The position numbers and the translations under genes were made by a program. From NCBI GenBank assembly GCA_013202335.1, contig JABMQR010000254.1:1-14144 (forward strand): a stretch of 14,144 nucleotides of DNA. Reading direction: 5' to 3'. Source of the stretch: Bacteroidota bacterium. Its GTDB lineage: Bacteria > Spirochaetota > Spirochaetia > JABMQR01. Shown piece after piece: positions 13,992 through 14,144 of this stretch (position 1 is its first letter; each line of letters begins with the position of its first letter). The notes under the pieces were generated by a model that made no database searches, was not told the DNA's origin, and saw only the letters and a list, made by a program, of their open reading frames with translations.

Positions 13992-14011
13992 TTTCTTGAT
14001 ATACCATAACA
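13992..14011. promoter_or_regulatory. Fourth GntR-type operator-like site, beyond the insertion sequence
   Basis: The site contains TTGATATACCATA (13996-14008), identical over 13 bp to 287-299 in front of the regulator gene. It is centred on the same GATATACC core. It lies just upstream, on the minus strand, of the TTGACA at 13987-13982. No intact gene follows within the window apart from the transposase, so its target is not clear. Confidence 0.4.
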
Positions 14012-14014
14012 AAT

Positions 14015-14143
14015 TCAGGCTGTCCGGCAACTCAGGAGGGTTGTAAAAGAGCTATAAATGGCTCCTTGCAAGGACAGATCACCATCATAATCTGGCATTA
14101 TTACAGTTTTTTGGGTCTGATTCACTCCAAAAATTGCAAAATC
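14015..14143 (-). other. Possible C-terminal end of a gene running off the right edge
   Basis: A minus-strand frame is open from the edge to TGA at 14017-14015 and gives 42 residues ending SSFTTLLSCRTA. It contains VNQTQKTVIMPDYDGDLSLQ, which looks protein-like, but I recognise no family and the stretch is short. It may be the tail of a gene transcribed towards the insertion sequence. Confidence 0.25.
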
Positions 14144-14144
14144 C

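Noticed and set aside
1..14144. CRISPR array, tRNA or rRNA genes
   Set aside because: No regularly spaced direct repeats, no cloverleaf and no rRNA-like sequence were seen on either strand.

Overview
The window looks like an accessory carbohydrate-use locus from a moderate-to-low-GC bacterium. I lean towards a spirochaete of the Sphaerochaeta/Spirochaetaceae type. The reasons are the CUT1-type sugar transporter without its own ATPase, the solute-binding protein with an 'FA-GGTKE' signal junction instead of a lipobox, and a mix of sugar-acid genes. This assignment is inference; there is no rRNA or other phylogenetic marker here.

Layout. The left edge (1-168) is the C-terminal tail of an rve-type integrase. 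A FadR-subfamily GntR regulator (338-991, +) follows. A tightly packed minus-strand operon runs from 5808 down to 1072: HpcH/HpaI-type aldolase, D-2-hydroxyacid dehydrogenase, a xylose-isomerase-like TIM-barrel protein broken by one in-frame TAA, a URO-D-superfamily protein, and a 2-keto-3-deoxygluconate (KDG) kinase. The intergenic region 5809-6315 carries two divergent promoters. To the right are an ABC sugar importer (binding protein 6316-7728, then two permeases to 9624), with an intrinsic terminator between the binding protein and the permeases, and a cytosolic GH43/GH32-like beta-propeller protein (9922-11454). The right end is mobile DNA: a probable 5' fragment of a group II intron (11769-~12036), a remnant of a small Cys-rich zinc-finger gene, an IS1634-type insertion sequence (~12145-13960) and a scrap of a further reading frame at the edge.

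How it works together (inference). The importer brings in an oligosaccharide or sugar-acid conjugate, the propeller protein may cleave it inside the cell, and the minus-strand operon converts the sugar acid through a keto-deoxy intermediate (KDG kinase, aldolase, dehydrogenase). The regulator is probably the switch. Both divergent promoters have near-consensus -35 and -10 boxes 16 bp apart, and the spacer of each holds a variant of a GGTATACC-centred palindrome. This resembles the operators of UxuR/ExuR-type GntR regulators of hexuronate use. A third copy lies in front of the regulator and a fourth beyond the insertion sequence.

The most notable points are the paired operator-promoters, the nonsense codon that splits the metal site of the TIM-barrel enzyme, the unassigned combination of URO-D-like protein, aldolase and KDG kinase, and the nested mobile-element debris at the right end.
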